Assembly (NCBI GenBank): GCA_029066845.1
Contig: JAIEFR010000002.1
Coordinates: 21,970-85,969, forward strand
Origin: Clostridia bacterium
GTDB taxonomy: Bacteria > Bacillota > Clostridia > Christensenellales > Borkfalkiaceae
Length of the DNA stretch: 64,000 nucleotides
Direction: 5' to 3'
Part shown: positions 1-10,365 of the stretch, one piece after another
Numbering within the stretch: position 1 is the stretch's first letter
How the letters are laid out: every line of letters begins with the position of its first letter
The notes under the pieces: generated by a model
Told to the model about the DNA's origin: nothing
What the model saw: the letters and a program-made list of their open reading frames with translations, nothing else
Database searches by the model: none
Translations under genes and position numbers: made by a program

Positions 1-993
1 GAAAATTATGAGGGCAACGTGTTCTCGCCTATGGGTTGCCGTTCGTTCCTTTCACCCTGGAAGGACGAAAACGGCGAATACAAATTCGAGGGCAGGTTCA
101 ACCAGGGCGTCGTTTCTATAAATCTTCCCCAGTGCGGAATTCTTGCAAAGGGTGACGAAAAGAAATTCTGGGAGATTTTAGAGGACAGATTACAGCTCTG
201 CTACGACGCGCTTATGTGCCGTCACAACGCACTTTTAGGCACCGTTTCGGACGTTTCCCCCGTGCACTGGCAGTACGGCGCAATCGCAAGACTGGACAAG
301 GGCGAAAAGATAGACAAGTTCCTTTTCGGCGGCTATTCCTCCATATCCTTGGGATATATAGGACTCTACGAGGTGACGAAGCTTGTCAAGGGTGTTTCGC
401 ACACCACTCCCGAAGGACAAGAGTTTGCGCTTAAAGTTATGAACAGCCTGCGCGACCACTGCGAAAAGTGGAAGAAGGAAACCAACATCGGGTTCGCGCT
501 TTACGGCACTCCCGCGGAAAGCCTTTGCTACCGCTTTGCCCGCATCGATAAGGAGCGCTTCGGCACCATAAAGGACGTTACCGACAAGGGCTACTACACC
601 AACAGCTACCACGTGGACGTTCGCGAGGATATAGACGCCTTCTCCAAATTCACGTTCGAAAGCCAGTTCCAGAAGATATCTTCGGGCGGCGCGATTTCCT
701 ATGTCGAGGTTCCCAATATGAACGCCAACCTTACGGCTATGGAGGACGTGATAAAGTTTATTTACGACAATATCCAGTACGCCGAATTCAACACCAAGAG
801 CGACTATTGCCAGGTCTGCGGATTCAGCGGCGAAATTCAGATAAACGCCGACAACGAGTGGGAGTGCCCCAACTGCCACAACAAGGACCACCGCAGAATG
901 AACGTAACACGCCGCACGTGCGGTTACCTCGGCGAAAATTTCTGGAACGTCGGTAAGACCAAGGAAATCAAAGCGAGAGTGCTTCATCTGTAA
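1..993 (+). CDS. nrdD: Anaerobic ribonucleoside-triphosphate reductase (class III), C-terminal part; 5' end lies outside the window
   Basis: Frame open from base 1; Zn motif CQVC..CPNC and glycyl-radical motif RRTCGYLG near the C-terminus; followed by nrdG. Confidence 0.95.
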   Translation, partial: ENYEGNVFSPMGCRSFLSPWKDENGEYKFEGRFNQGVVSINLPQCGILAKGDEKKFWEILEDRLQLCYDALMCRHNALLGTVSDVSPVHWQYGAIARLDKGEKIDKFLFGGYSSISLGYIGLYEVTKLVKGVSHTTPEGQEFALKVMNSLRDHCEKWKKETNIGFALYGTPAESLCYRFARIDKERFGTIKDVTDKGYYTNSYHVDVREDIDAFSKFTFESQFQKISSGGAISYVEVPNMNANLTAMEDVIKFIYDNIQYAEFNTKSDYCQVCGFSGEIQINADNEWECPNCHNKDHRRMNVTRRTCGYLGENFWNVGKTKEIKARVLHL

Positions 994-1047
994 TTAAAAC
1001 GCGCGACTGCAAGCTCTCCGCTTGCAGTCAAATTATTTAAAACGAAT

Positions 1048-1581
1048 ATGAATTTTGCAACTATAAAATATACAGATATATCCAACGGACCGGGGGTGCG
1101 CGTCAGCCTGTACGTTTCGGGTTGCCGCAATCACTGCAAGAACTGCTTCAACCCCGAAACCTGGGACTTCAACTACGGACAGCCGTTCACCAAAGAGGTC
1201 GAGGATAAAATTATAGCGGCGATGAAGCCCGACCACATAAAGGGCTTTACCCTTCTGGGCGGCGACCCGTTCGAGCCGGAAAATTCCAAGGCGCTGGTGC
1301 CGTTTATGCAACGCTTACGCAAGATTTATCCGCACAAGTCCTTCTGGTGCTTTACGGGCTACGATTTCGAGCGCGACCTTCTGACGGGCAAGCTCGGCGA
1401 CCCCGACGACGTTATGGCGATTCTGGAAACGCTGGACGTGCTGGTGGACGGAAAGTTCGATGAAAGATTAAAGGACCTGAACCTGCGCTTTAAGGGTTCT
1501 TCCAATCAGCGCACTATCCTTGTAAAGGAATCGCTTGAAACTGACGAAGTAGTTCTGTGGGATAACGAAACACCGGTATAA
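1048..1581 (+). CDS. nrdG: Anaerobic ribonucleotide reductase activating protein (radical SAM)
   Basis: CRNHCKNCFNPETWDF radical SAM motif; adjacent to nrdD. Confidence 0.95.
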   Translation: MNFATIKYTDISNGPGVRVSLYVSGCRNHCKNCFNPETWDFNYGQPFTKEVEDKIIAAMKPDHIKGFTLLGGDPFEPENSKALVPFMQRLRKIYPHKSFWCFTGYDFERDLLTGKLGDPDDVMAILETLDVLVDGKFDERLKDLNLRFKGSSNQRTILVKESLETDEVVLWDNETPV

Positions 1582-1596
1582 AAAGGTAATGAACAA

Positions 1597-2034
1597 ATGA
1601 AAATCAACGTAAAGAAATTAAACGAAAAAGCAATTCTGCCCTCGTACGGCAGCGAATATGCCGCGGGCGCGGACCTGTACGCCTGCATTGACAGCGAGGT
1701 TACGGTTGCTCCGCACACGACGGTTATGATTCCCACGGGCATTGCGCTCGAGCTTCCCGTAGGATATGCGGGCTTTATCTATGCGCGCAGCGGACTTGCC
1801 TCCAAGCGCAACCTCGCCCCCGCAAACAAGGTGGGCGTTGTGGACTGCGACTACCGCGGCGAGGTTAAAGTTGCTCTGCACAACCACGGCGAAACCGCGC
1901 AGGTTGTGGCGGTCGGCGAAAGGGTTGCACAGCTGGTAGTTGCGCCCTATATCACGGCGCAGTTCGAGGAGGCGGAGGAGCTTTCCTCCACGGTGCGCGG
2001 CGCGGGCGGCTTCGGCTCTACGGGCACAAAGTAA
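1597..2034 (+). CDS. dut: dUTP diphosphatase
   Basis: YAAGADLYA, ARSGLA, GVVDCDYRGE, RGAGGFGSTG motifs. Confidence 0.96.
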   Translation: MKINVKKLNEKAILPSYGSEYAAGADLYACIDSEVTVAPHTTVMIPTGIALELPVGYAGFIYARSGLASKRNLAPANKVGVVDCDYRGEVKVALHNHGETAQVVAVGERVAQLVVAPYITAQFEEAEELSSTVRGAGGFGSTGTK

Positions 2035-2041
2035 ATAATAT

Positions 2042-2087
2042 ACGGGCGGCAATTCCCGAAAAAGGGACTGCCGCCGTTTGTTTTTTT
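2042..2087 (+). terminator. Intrinsic terminator after dut
   Basis: CGGGCGGCA..TGCCGCCG hairpin followed by TTTGTTTTTTT. Confidence 0.75.
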
Positions 2088-2099
2088 GCAAGGAGTAAT

Positions 2100-3032
2100 A
2101 TGAAGTATTATCTCGGTATAGATATAGGCGGCACGTTCGTAAAGGGCGTGCTGGTTGACGAAAGCGGCAAGGTGATAGCCGACGGCAAGACGCCCACGGG
2201 CTGTGCGGACGGCGGCGACGTTATGTGCGCGAATATTGCCGCGCTGTGCGCGCAGCTGCAAAGCGATGCGGCGGTCAAGGCGTGCGCGGCGGGGGTAGGC
2301 TGCGCGGGTATGATTTCGGACGACGGCACCGTGCTGTTCGCGGGCAACCTGGGCTTAAAGAACTATCCGCTTGCGGACAAGCTTTCGGCGTTGACGGGAC
2401 TGCCCGTAAAGGTGACAAACGACGCCAACGCGGCGGCTCTGGGCGAGGCGGCGTACGGCGCGGGCAGGGACTATCCGGACAGCATTTTCATAACGCTCGG
2501 CACTGGCGTGGGCGGCGGAATAATAATAGACGGCAAGCTCTTTCAGGGCGGCAAAAACGTCGGCGCGGAGATAGGGCATATGGTCATTGTGCACGGCGGC
2601 GAAAAGTGCACCTGCGGCAGAAAGGGCTGTTTCGAGGCGTACTCCTCGGCTACCGCGCTTATCAAATTCACGCGCAGCGCTATGGAGGAGGACCGCTCCT
2701 CGGCAATGTGGAAAACCTGTACGCCCGACACCGTTACGGGCAGGACGGCGTTCGATTACGCGGACTGCGACGACGCGGCGAAAAGAGTGGTGGACGGATA
2801 CATCTACAACCTTGCGTGCGGCATTATAAACCTTGCAAACGTGTTCCGTCCGCAGGCGGTAATTCTGGGCGGCGGTGTTGCCGAGCAGGGCGAAAGGCTG
2901 ATTGCGCCATTGCAGGAGCGGCTTGACGCAAAGATTTTCGGCGGGCAGGGTTACGCGCCCGTAAAGATAGTCAAGGCGACGCTGGGCAACCTTGCAGGCG
3001 CGCTGGGCGCGGCAAAGCTGGTCATCGGCTGA
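2100..3032 (+). CDS. ROK family sugar kinase (glucokinase-like)
   Basis: DIGGTFVKG, GTGVGGGIIIDGKL, CTCGRKGCFEAYSS ROK signatures. Confidence 0.93.
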   Translation: MKYYLGIDIGGTFVKGVLVDESGKVIADGKTPTGCADGGDVMCANIAALCAQLQSDAAVKACAAGVGCAGMISDDGTVLFAGNLGLKNYPLADKLSALTGLPVKVTNDANAAALGEAAYGAGRDYPDSIFITLGTGVGGGIIIDGKLFQGGKNVGAEIGHMVIVHGGEKCTCGRKGCFEAYSSATALIKFTRSAMEEDRSSAMWKTCTPDTVTGRTAFDYADCDDAAKRVVDGYIYNLACGIINLANVFRPQAVILGGGVAEQGERLIAPLQERLDAKIFGGQGYAPVKIVKATLGNLAGALGAAKLVIG

Positions 3033-3069
3033 GCATTTTTCAAGGGCTTGCGCCATAGAATATTAAACT

Positions 3070-4380
3070 ATGGCGGACAAGAAAAAGAACAACTTATTTG
3101 CGGCTGTCGGCGCGGCAACGGGGCTGGGCAACGCGTTCAGATTTCCCGCGCTGTGCGTAAGCTACGGCGCGGCTTTCGTATTTGCATATGCCGCGGCTCT
3201 CGCGCTGGTCTGTTTTCCGCTTCTGTGCGCGGAACTGCACTTCGGCAGGCGTGCGGGCAATATGCGGCGCGCAAGGCTGTGGGCGTTCGTTATGCGCGTT
3301 GCGGCGGCAAATTCGGCGTTGATAGCGCTATATTACGCGGTCATTGCCTCAAAACTCGGCTCCGCGTGCCTGTCCTTCGCCTGCTTTGCAGTGCCTGAGG
3401 CGGAATTGTCCACCGTGTTTTTCATAGTGACTGCCGTGCTCGTTACGGCGGTTGTCTTTATTTTGCTGAGCCGCGGACAGAGGGCTCTTGCCGTTTCGGG
3501 CAGGCTGTCCGTCGTGCTTTCGCTTGCTATGTTCTGCTTTCTGGCGGTAAAGGGCATATCGCGCGGCGGCGCGTTTTCGTCGCTCGATTTTTCGGCATTG
3601 CTAGGCGGTTCCATATGGGCGGACGCGCTCGGTCAGGCGCTTCTTGCTCTGTCGCTTGCCGCGGGGGTAATGCCGTCGTTCGCACGTGTGCAGGGGGAGG
3701 ACTTTTCCGTGCCGCGCACGGCGTTTATAATAGTCGCCGCAAACTTCGCGGGCTGTCTGCTCGCGCTGTTTTCAACGCTGCCCTTCGTTTCGTACTTTCC
3801 GCAGACGGACGGAATAAACTGCGCGCTTACGGTCTATCCGCAGGTGGTCGCCGCGGTTGCAAAAAGTCGGATAGGCGCGCGCGTTTTCGGCACGCTCGTC
3901 TATGCCGTGCTCACGGTGGTGGCGGTGCACTCGCTCGCTTCGCTCGCTACCCCCGCAATAACCATTGCGCGCAAAAGATTCGCATACGCCCCCGCAATTT
4001 TCTGCATTGCTTCCGCGCTGTTACTGCCGCTGTTTACGTCGTGCGGGTTGAAGGCGCTGTCGGCGTGCGACAGGGCGGCGTGCTCGGTTTCCGCAATTCT
4101 CATTGCGTTTGCGGAATGCCTGTTTTTCGCCTCGCAGAGGGATATAAAGGGGGCAAACAAGCTGTTTATGCGCTATTTATGTCCGCTTGCCTGCGGCTCG
4201 CTGGCTCTGTTCTCGCTGTGCTCGGCGCGGTTCGGCTGTTTTCCGCCCTTTGCCGCGGCGTGCGCGTTCGTTGCCCTGGCGGCGGTGTGGGGGTGCGGCG
4301 CGCTTCCTCAATTGACTTATTTTTCAAAACGCGTTAAAATATTGCGTAAGATAAAATCACCATATGAAAAAGACTCTTAA
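3070..4380 (+). CDS. Sodium-dependent transporter, neurotransmitter:sodium symporter-like
   Basis: N-terminal AAVGAATGLGNAFRFPALCVSYGAAF resembles the SNF/LeuT family TM1; about 11 hydrophobic segments. Confidence 0.8.
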   Translation: MADKKKNNLFAAVGAATGLGNAFRFPALCVSYGAAFVFAYAAALALVCFPLLCAELHFGRRAGNMRRARLWAFVMRVAAANSALIALYYAVIASKLGSACLSFACFAVPEAELSTVFFIVTAVLVTAVVFILLSRGQRALAVSGRLSVVLSLAMFCFLAVKGISRGGAFSSLDFSALLGGSIWADALGQALLALSLAAGVMPSFARVQGEDFSVPRTAFIIVAANFAGCLLALFSTLPFVSYFPQTDGINCALTVYPQVVAAVAKSRIGARVFGTLVYAVLTVVAVHSLASLATPAITIARKRFAYAPAIFCIASALLLPLFTSCGLKALSACDRAACSVSAILIAFAECLFFASQRDIKGANKLFMRYLCPLACGSLALFSLCSARFGCFPPFAAACAFVALAAVWGCGALPQLTYFSKRVKILRKIKSPYEKDS

Positions 4381-6061
4381 GTACTTAAAACCGTATTCGG
4401 GAATAGTCGCCTGGGGGCTGGTGTTCAAGTTTATCGGCAGCGTTGCCGAGCTCTTTCTGCCCCTCGTTCTCGATTACATAATAGACGAAGTCGTGCCCGT
4501 AAAGGATACGAAGATGATGATAATTCTCGGCGTTGCAATGCTCGGGCTGTCTTTCATCGCGCTGTTCGGCAACATTATCGCAAACCGCTTTGCCGCCCAT
4601 TCGTCGGGAAATATGACGCGCGACCTCCGTTACGATTTATTCAAAAAGACAAGCTCCCTCAAAAGCTCGCAGGTGGACGCCTTCACCTTGCCGTCCCTCG
4701 TTTCGCGCCTTACAAGCGACACGTACTACGTCAACCAGGCGGTTGCGCGTTCCCTGCGCCTCGGCGTGCGCGCGCCCATATTGCTTATCGGCGGCGTAAT
4801 ACTCACCTTCATACTCGACTGGCGGCTTGCGCTTGTACTGCTTGCCTGCGTTCCGCTTGTAAGCATAGCCGTGGTTATAATCACCAAAAAGAGCGTGCCT
4901 ATGTACACGACCGTACAGCAGAGCGGCGACGCGGCGGTGCGCTCTATGCAGGAAAATATTTCGGGCGTGCGCGTCATAAAGGCACTATCAAAGACGGACT
5001 ACGAAGTCGAAAAATTCGGCGCGGTCAACGATAAGCTCACCGCCGACGAATACAAAACCAATAAAATCACCTCGCTCACCAATCCGCTTGCAACCCTCGT
5101 TTTAAGCCTGGGGCTTGTCGGGGTGATTGCGGCGGGCGCATATCTCTCGGCGGAAGCGGGCACTGTGCTCGCCTTTCTTTCGTTCTTCACGCTTATTTTA
5201 AACGCGATGCTGGGCATTTCGAAAATCTTCGTTACGCTCTCGCGCGGCGTGGCTTCGGCGGAGCGCATTGAGTGCGTTCTGGCAACCGATGAGAGAATGG
5301 AAGTAACCGACCGCCCCGACGGCGACCACGAATACAAAATCGAGTTTAAGGACGTCAGCTTTTCCTACAACGGCAAGGAAAACAATCTGGAAGGCGTTTC
5401 GTTTAAAGTAAAGGCGGGGCAGACCGTGGGCGTAATCGGCGGCACGGGCAGCGGCAAGACCACTCTGATAAATCTTTTAATGCGCTTTTACGACGTCGGC
5501 AGCGGCGCGGTTTTCGTGGACGGAAAGGACGTGCGCTCTGTGGACGGCGGCGCGCTCCGTTCGCAGTTCGGCGCAGCTTTTCAGAACGACTTTTTAATCG
5601 CCTCCACGGTGCGCGAAAATATCGACTATTTCAGAGGGCTTAGCGAGGACGACGTTTCAAAGGCGGTCAGGTGCTCGTGCGCGGACGACTTCATCGAAGG
5701 GCTGGAAGGCGGACTCGATTTCGTGCTGGCGCAAAAGGGCGCAAACCTTTCGGGCGGACAGAAGCAGAGGCTGCTGATTGCCCGCGCGCTTGCCGGCAAC
5801 CCCGACATACTCGTGCTGGACGACAGCTCCTCCGCGCTCGACTACGCCACCGACGCGCGGCTGAGAAAGGGGCTCAAAGAATACTATCCCGACTGCACCA
5901 AGTTCATCGTCGCGCAGAGGGTTAGTGCGGTAAGGCACGCGGATATTATCCTGGTTATGGACGACGGCAGGGCGGTAGGCACGGGCACGCACGAACAGCT
6001 AATGGAGAGCTGCGAGGAATACCGCCAGATATGTACCGTTCAGTCAGGGGGTGATTTATGA
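4364..6061 (+). CDS. ABC transporter ATP-binding/permease, half of a heterodimeric exporter (degenerate Walker B, LDDS)
   Basis: Walker A GGTGSGKTT, LSGGQKQR, Walker B ILVLDDSSSALD; six-TM N-terminal domain. Confidence 0.93.
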   Translation: MKKTLKYLKPYSGIVAWGLVFKFIGSVAELFLPLVLDYIIDEVVPVKDTKMMIILGVAMLGLSFIALFGNIIANRFAAHSSGNMTRDLRYDLFKKTSSLKSSQVDAFTLPSLVSRLTSDTYYVNQAVARSLRLGVRAPILLIGGVILTFILDWRLALVLLACVPLVSIAVVIITKKSVPMYTTVQQSGDAAVRSMQENISGVRVIKALSKTDYEVEKFGAVNDKLTADEYKTNKITSLTNPLATLVLSLGLVGVIAAGAYLSAEAGTVLAFLSFFTLILNAMLGISKIFVTLSRGVASAERIECVLATDERMEVTDRPDGDHEYKIEFKDVSFSYNGKENNLEGVSFKVKAGQTVGVIGGTGSGKTTLINLLMRFYDVGSGAVFVDGKDVRSVDGGALRSQFGAAFQNDFLIASTVRENIDYFRGLSEDDVSKAVRCSCADDFIEGLEGGLDFVLAQKGANLSGGQKQRLLIARALAGNPDILVLDDSSSALDYATDARLRKGLKEYYPDCTKFIVAQRVSAVRHADIILVMDDGRAVGTGTHEQLMESCEEYRQICTVQSGGDL

Positions 6062-7857
6062 AAGAGCCCCGTATGAATCTTAACGACAGGCGTTCGTTCG
6101 CACGCAAAAAGGTCAACGTTAAATACACGCTGTCGCGGCTGTTCGGCTACCTGAAGCCGTCGCTTCCGCTGTTTATAATCGTCTTTCTCGGCAACATACT
6201 TTCAATCGTTCTGTCGCTGCTGGGCCCGTACATATGCGGTCTTGCCATAGGCGAAATAAAGACCGACGGCACCACCGATTTCAACGCGATAATTTACTAT
6301 TGCGTACTGCTGGTTGCGGTATATATCGCCTCCGAAGTAATAAACTACGCCACCACGGTGGGTATGGCGTACGTTGCGCGCAGGATGACAAACAAGATGC
6401 GCGGCGACCTGTTCAAGCGGCTTGTCAATCTGCCGGTAGGCTATTTCGATACCCGTCAGGCGGGCGACGTCATTTCAGTCCTTTCATACGATATAGATAC
6501 GGTAGGTACATCGCTTGCAAACGACGTGGTGCTGGTGCTGAAGAGCGCGGTGCAGATAATAGGCTCGCTGGTGATGATGCTGGTAATTGCCGCACCCCTC
6601 GTCGCGGTGTTCGTCGTCACCATTCCGCTGTCGCTCATCATAACGCGCATAATCACAAAAAAGGTTCAGCCGCTCTACCGCAGGCGTTCGGCTAAGCTGG
6701 GCGAGCTCAACGGCTTTGCGGAGGAAGTGCTCACGGGTCAGAAGACCACCAAGGCGTACAACAGGGAGGAGGAAATTCTGTCCCGCTTCGGCGAGAAGAA
6801 CGAGGCGGCTAACGATGCCTATACCAGGGCGGAATATCTCGGCACCATTTCGGGACCGAGCGTCAACTTAGTCAACAACCTTTCGCTTACGTTCATAAGC
6901 GTGCTTGGCGCAATGATGTACGCGTTCGGCTGGGGCGGAGTGGGCATAAGTCAGATAACATCGTTCGTGCTCTACTCGCGCAAATTCTCGGGACCCATAA
7001 ACGAAATTGCAAACGTAATAGGCGAATTCCAGTCGTCCATAGCCGCGGCGGAAAGGGTGTTCACCGTGCTGGACGAAAAGGAAGAGGTGCTGGAAGAGGA
7101 GGGCGCGGCAGCGCTTACAAACGTGCGCGGCGACGTCGCCTTAAAGGGCGTAACCTTCGGATATTTGCCCGATAAGCCCGTATTGAAGGACTTTACGCTC
7201 AATGCAAACGGCGGCGACGTCATAGCCATAGTCGGGCGTACGGGCGCGGGTAAGACGACGGTTATCAATCTTTTAATGCGTTTTTACGACGCAGACGAGG
7301 GCGCGGTCACGGTGGACGGCAGGGATATAAAGAGCTTCACGCGTTCCTCGCTGCGCAGCGCCTTTACAATGGTGTTGCAGGACACCTGGCTGTTTGCGGG
7401 CACGGTGTACGAAAATATCGCCTACGGCTCGGAGGGCGCAACGCGCGAACGTGTGGAGGAGGTCTGCAAGCGCGCAAAAATACATTCCTTTATCACGCGC
7501 CTGCCGCAGGGCTACGACACCTATCTTTCGGACAACGCCGTCAACATATCCAAGGGGCAGAAACAGCTTCTCACCATTGCGCGCGCAATGCTTTCGCCCG
7601 CGCCTATGCTCATTCTGGACGAGGCGACTTCCAACGTCGATACGCGCACGGAGCGCATTATACAGTCTGCAATGACCGAGCTTATGCGCGGCAAGACCTG
7701 CTTTGTAATCGCGCACAGACTGTCCACCATACGCAACGCGGACAAAATACTCGTCGTAGAGGACGGCAGGGTAATCGAGCAGGGAAAGCACGAGGAGCTG
7801 ATGGCGCGCGGCGGCGCGTACTGCAGGCTTTATAACAGCCAGTTCGAAAGTTATTGA
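6058..7857 (+). CDS. ABC transporter ATP-binding/permease, second half of the exporter
   Basis: Walker A GRTGAGKTT, ISKGQKQ, LILDEATSNVD; overlaps the previous CDS by 4 nt. Confidence 0.93.
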   Translation: MKEPRMNLNDRRSFARKKVNVKYTLSRLFGYLKPSLPLFIIVFLGNILSIVLSLLGPYICGLAIGEIKTDGTTDFNAIIYYCVLLVAVYIASEVINYATTVGMAYVARRMTNKMRGDLFKRLVNLPVGYFDTRQAGDVISVLSYDIDTVGTSLANDVVLVLKSAVQIIGSLVMMLVIAAPLVAVFVVTIPLSLIITRIITKKVQPLYRRRSAKLGELNGFAEEVLTGQKTTKAYNREEEILSRFGEKNEAANDAYTRAEYLGTISGPSVNLVNNLSLTFISVLGAMMYAFGWGGVGISQITSFVLYSRKFSGPINEIANVIGEFQSSIAAAERVFTVLDEKEEVLEEEGAAALTNVRGDVALKGVTFGYLPDKPVLKDFTLNANGGDVIAIVGRTGAGKTTVINLLMRFYDADEGAVTVDGRDIKSFTRSSLRSAFTMVLQDTWLFAGTVYENIAYGSEGATRERVEEVCKRAKIHSFITRLPQGYDTYLSDNAVNISKGQKQLLTIARAMLSPAPMLILDEATSNVDTRTERIIQSAMTELMRGKTCFVIAHRLSTIRNADKILVVEDGRVIEQGKHEELMARGGAYCRLYNSQFESY

Positions 7858-7895
7858 AAATTTTTTCCATTCTTCGACATTTTACCTCAATCGTC

Positions 7896-7925
7896 TTGCA
7901 TTTTGCGGGGCATTTGTGATAAAAT
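7896..7925 (+). promoter_or_regulatory. Putative sigma-A promoter for the hydrogenase operon
   Basis: TTGCAT-18-TAAAAT. Confidence 0.5.
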
Positions 7926-7957
7926 CAAAAGGTAAGATTTTATGTAGGAGTTAACGT

Positions 7958-8446
7958 ATGTCACAGACCAATTTTAACGGAACGGGCGAACAGGAAAAGG
8001 CTCTGCGCGAGTGCATTGCAAAGCACAAGAGCGAGCGCGGCTGTCTTATGCCCATTTTGCACGAAGCACAGGAAATTTACGGCTATCTTCCCGCTGAGGT
8101 TCAGCAGCTCATCGCGGAGGAGCTCAACATTCCCCTGTCGGAAGTTTACGGCGTAGCCACTTTCTACACGCAGTTTTCCCTTCAACCCAAGGGCAAACAC
8201 CGCATCAGCGTGTGCCTTGGTACGGCTTGCTACGTAAAGGGCTCGGATAAAATCCTTGCCGCGGTGGAGAGGGAACTCAGAATCTCCTGCGGCGAATGTA
8301 CCCCCGACGGCAGATTTTCAATCGACAGCTGCCGTTGCGTAGGCGCGTGCGGACTTGCACCCGTAATGATCGTTGACGACGACGTTTACGGCAGGCTTAC
8401 CGAAAAGGACGTGCCCGAAATACTCGAAAAATATATGCAGGATTAA
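7958..8446 (+). CDS. NADH-dependent/bifurcating hydrogenase subunit, NuoE/HydC (HndA)-like [2Fe-2S] thioredoxin-like protein
   Basis: CLGTACYVKGS...SCRCVGACGLAPV 2Fe-2S motif. Confidence 0.93.
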   Translation: MSQTNFNGTGEQEKALRECIAKHKSERGCLMPILHEAQEIYGYLPAEVQQLIAEELNIPLSEVYGVATFYTQFSLQPKGKHRISVCLGTACYVKGSDKILAAVERELRISCGECTPDGRFSIDSCRCVGACGLAPVMIVDDDVYGRLTEKDVPEILEKYMQD

Positions 8447-8457
8447 GAGGTGGAAAG

Positions 8458-10350
8458 ATGACCGTTAAAGAACTGGAAGAGAGAGCGGCCCGTAAAGCCG
8501 ACCTCGTAAAAGTAAGAAAGATTATAAGAGAGCAGGCTGAAAAGCTTGCCGAAAACACAAGCTACCGCAAGCAGGTTCTTGTCTGCGGCGGTACCGGCTG
8601 TACTTCTTCGAGCTCGCTCAAAGTTATCGAGCAGCTTGAAGCAAGCTTTAAGGAACTGGGCATCGACGACGTTTTAATCGTCAAGACGGGCTGTTTCGGT
8701 CTGTGCGCGCTCGGTCCCATAATGATAGTTTATCCCGAGGGTGCGTTCTATTCGCAGATGACCCCCGAGCACGCAAAGACGGTTGCCGAAAAGCACCTCG
8801 TCAAGGGCGGCGATATAGTTAAGGAACTGCTCTATGCAGGCACCGTTCACGAGGACGGAAGCGTTATTCCCTTCTCGGAAATTCCTTTCTATAAACACCA
8901 GATGCGTATCGCGCTTAGAAACTGCGGCGTAATCGCGGCGGAGGATATAGACGAGGCGCTTGCCGCGGGCGACTATCAGGCATTAAAGAAAGTGCTGTTC
9001 GAAATGACGCCCGACCAGGTTATCGAAACCGTTCTGGCTTCGGGACTCCGCGGACGCGGCGGCGCAGGCTTCCCCACGGGACGCAAGTGGGCGTTTACCA
9101 AGGCTTCGGTAAGCGACGTGAAATACGTCTGCTGTAACGCCGACGAGGGCGACCCCGGCGCGTTTATGGACAGGTCGGTTCTGGAAGGCGACCCCCACAC
9201 CGTGCTCGAAGCAATGACCATAGCGGGCTATGCGATAGGCGCGCATCAGGGCTACATATACGTCCGTGCGGAATATCCTATCGCCGTAGAAAGACTTAAC
9301 ATAGCAATCAAGCAGGCGAGAGAGGCGGGCTTGCTCGGCAAGGATATTCTGGGCAGCGGCTTCGATTTCGACATCGACATCCGTCTTGGCGCGGGCGCGT
9401 TCGTCTGCGGCGAGGAAACGGCGCTTATGCGCAGTATCGAAGGCGGCAGAGGCGAACCCCGTCCCCGTCCTCCTTTCCCCGCAGTCAAGGGACTTTTCGA
9501 TAAGCCTACGCTTTTGAATAACGTTGAAACGTGGGCAAACATTTCGCCCATCATCTTGAACGGCGCGGAGTGGTTTGCAAGCATCGGCACCGAAAAGAGC
9601 AAGGGTACCAAGGTTTTTGCGCTCGGCGGAAAGATTAACAACGTAGGTCTTGTGGAAGTGCCTATGGGCACCAAGCTCTCCACCATAATCGACGAAGTGG
9701 GTGGCGGTATACCCAACGGCAAAAAATTCAAGGCGGCTCAGACGGGCGGTCCCTCGGGCGGCTGTATCCCCGCGAAGTATATCGACATTCAGATGGATTT
9801 CGACAACCTCGTTGCAATCGGCTCTATGATGGGCTCGGGCGGACTTATCGTAATGGACGAGGACACCTGTATGGTGGACATCGCGAAGTTCTATCTTGAA
9901 TTCACCGCGGACGAGAGCTGCGGCAAGTGCGTGCCCTGCCGTATCGGCACCAAGCGTATGTTGGAGCTTCTCACCAAGATTACCGACGGTAACGGCGAAG
10001 ACAGCGACCTTGAAAACATCAAGGAAATCGCCGACCATATGAAGAGCTCCTCGCTGTGCGCGCTCGGACAGTCTGCGCCCAACCCCATACTGTCAACGCT
10101 TGCACATTTCGAGGACGAATATATCGCGCATATTCACGACAAGCACTGCCCCGCGGGCGTGTGCAAATCGCTTCTCAACTACTATATCGACCCCGACAAG
10201 TGCCGCGGCTGTACGCTGTGCGCACGCAACTGCCCCGCAGGCGCAATCAGCGGCGCGGTCAAGAACCCGCACGAAATCGACCTTAAGAAGTGCATAAAGT
10301 GCGGTCAGTGTATTGCGCACTGCAAGTTCAACGCAATCGAGAAGAGATAA
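8458..10350 (+). CDS. Bifurcating hydrogenase subunit, NuoF/HydB-like flavoprotein with C-terminal 2[4Fe-4S]
   Basis: GRGGAGFPTGRKW, ESCGKCVPCRIGT, C-terminal CRGCTLCARNCP..CIKCGQC. Confidence 0.94.
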   Translation: MTVKELEERAARKADLVKVRKIIREQAEKLAENTSYRKQVLVCGGTGCTSSSSLKVIEQLEASFKELGIDDVLIVKTGCFGLCALGPIMIVYPEGAFYSQMTPEHAKTVAEKHLVKGGDIVKELLYAGTVHEDGSVIPFSEIPFYKHQMRIALRNCGVIAAEDIDEALAAGDYQALKKVLFEMTPDQVIETVLASGLRGRGGAGFPTGRKWAFTKASVSDVKYVCCNADEGDPGAFMDRSVLEGDPHTVLEAMTIAGYAIGAHQGYIYVRAEYPIAVERLNIAIKQAREAGLLGKDILGSGFDFDIDIRLGAGAFVCGEETALMRSIEGGRGEPRPRPPFPAVKGLFDKPTLLNNVETWANISPIILNGAEWFASIGTEKSKGTKVFALGGKINNVGLVEVPMGTKLSTIIDEVGGGIPNGKKFKAAQTGGPSGGCIPAKYIDIQMDFDNLVAIGSMMGSGGLIVMDEDTCMVDIAKFYLEFTADESCGKCVPCRIGTKRMLELLTKITDGNGEDSDLENIKEIADHMKSSSLCALGQSAPNPILSTLAHFEDEYIAHIHDKHCPAGVCKSLLNYYIDPDKCRGCTLCARNCPAGAISGAVKNPHEIDLKKCIKCGQCIAHCKFNAIEKR

Positions 10351-10365
10351 GGGAGGAAGAGTGTA

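Noticed and set aside
8983-10038. 351-aa minus-strand ORF antisense to the HydB-like gene
   Set aside because: Mirror ORF; no SD, promoter or protein motif.
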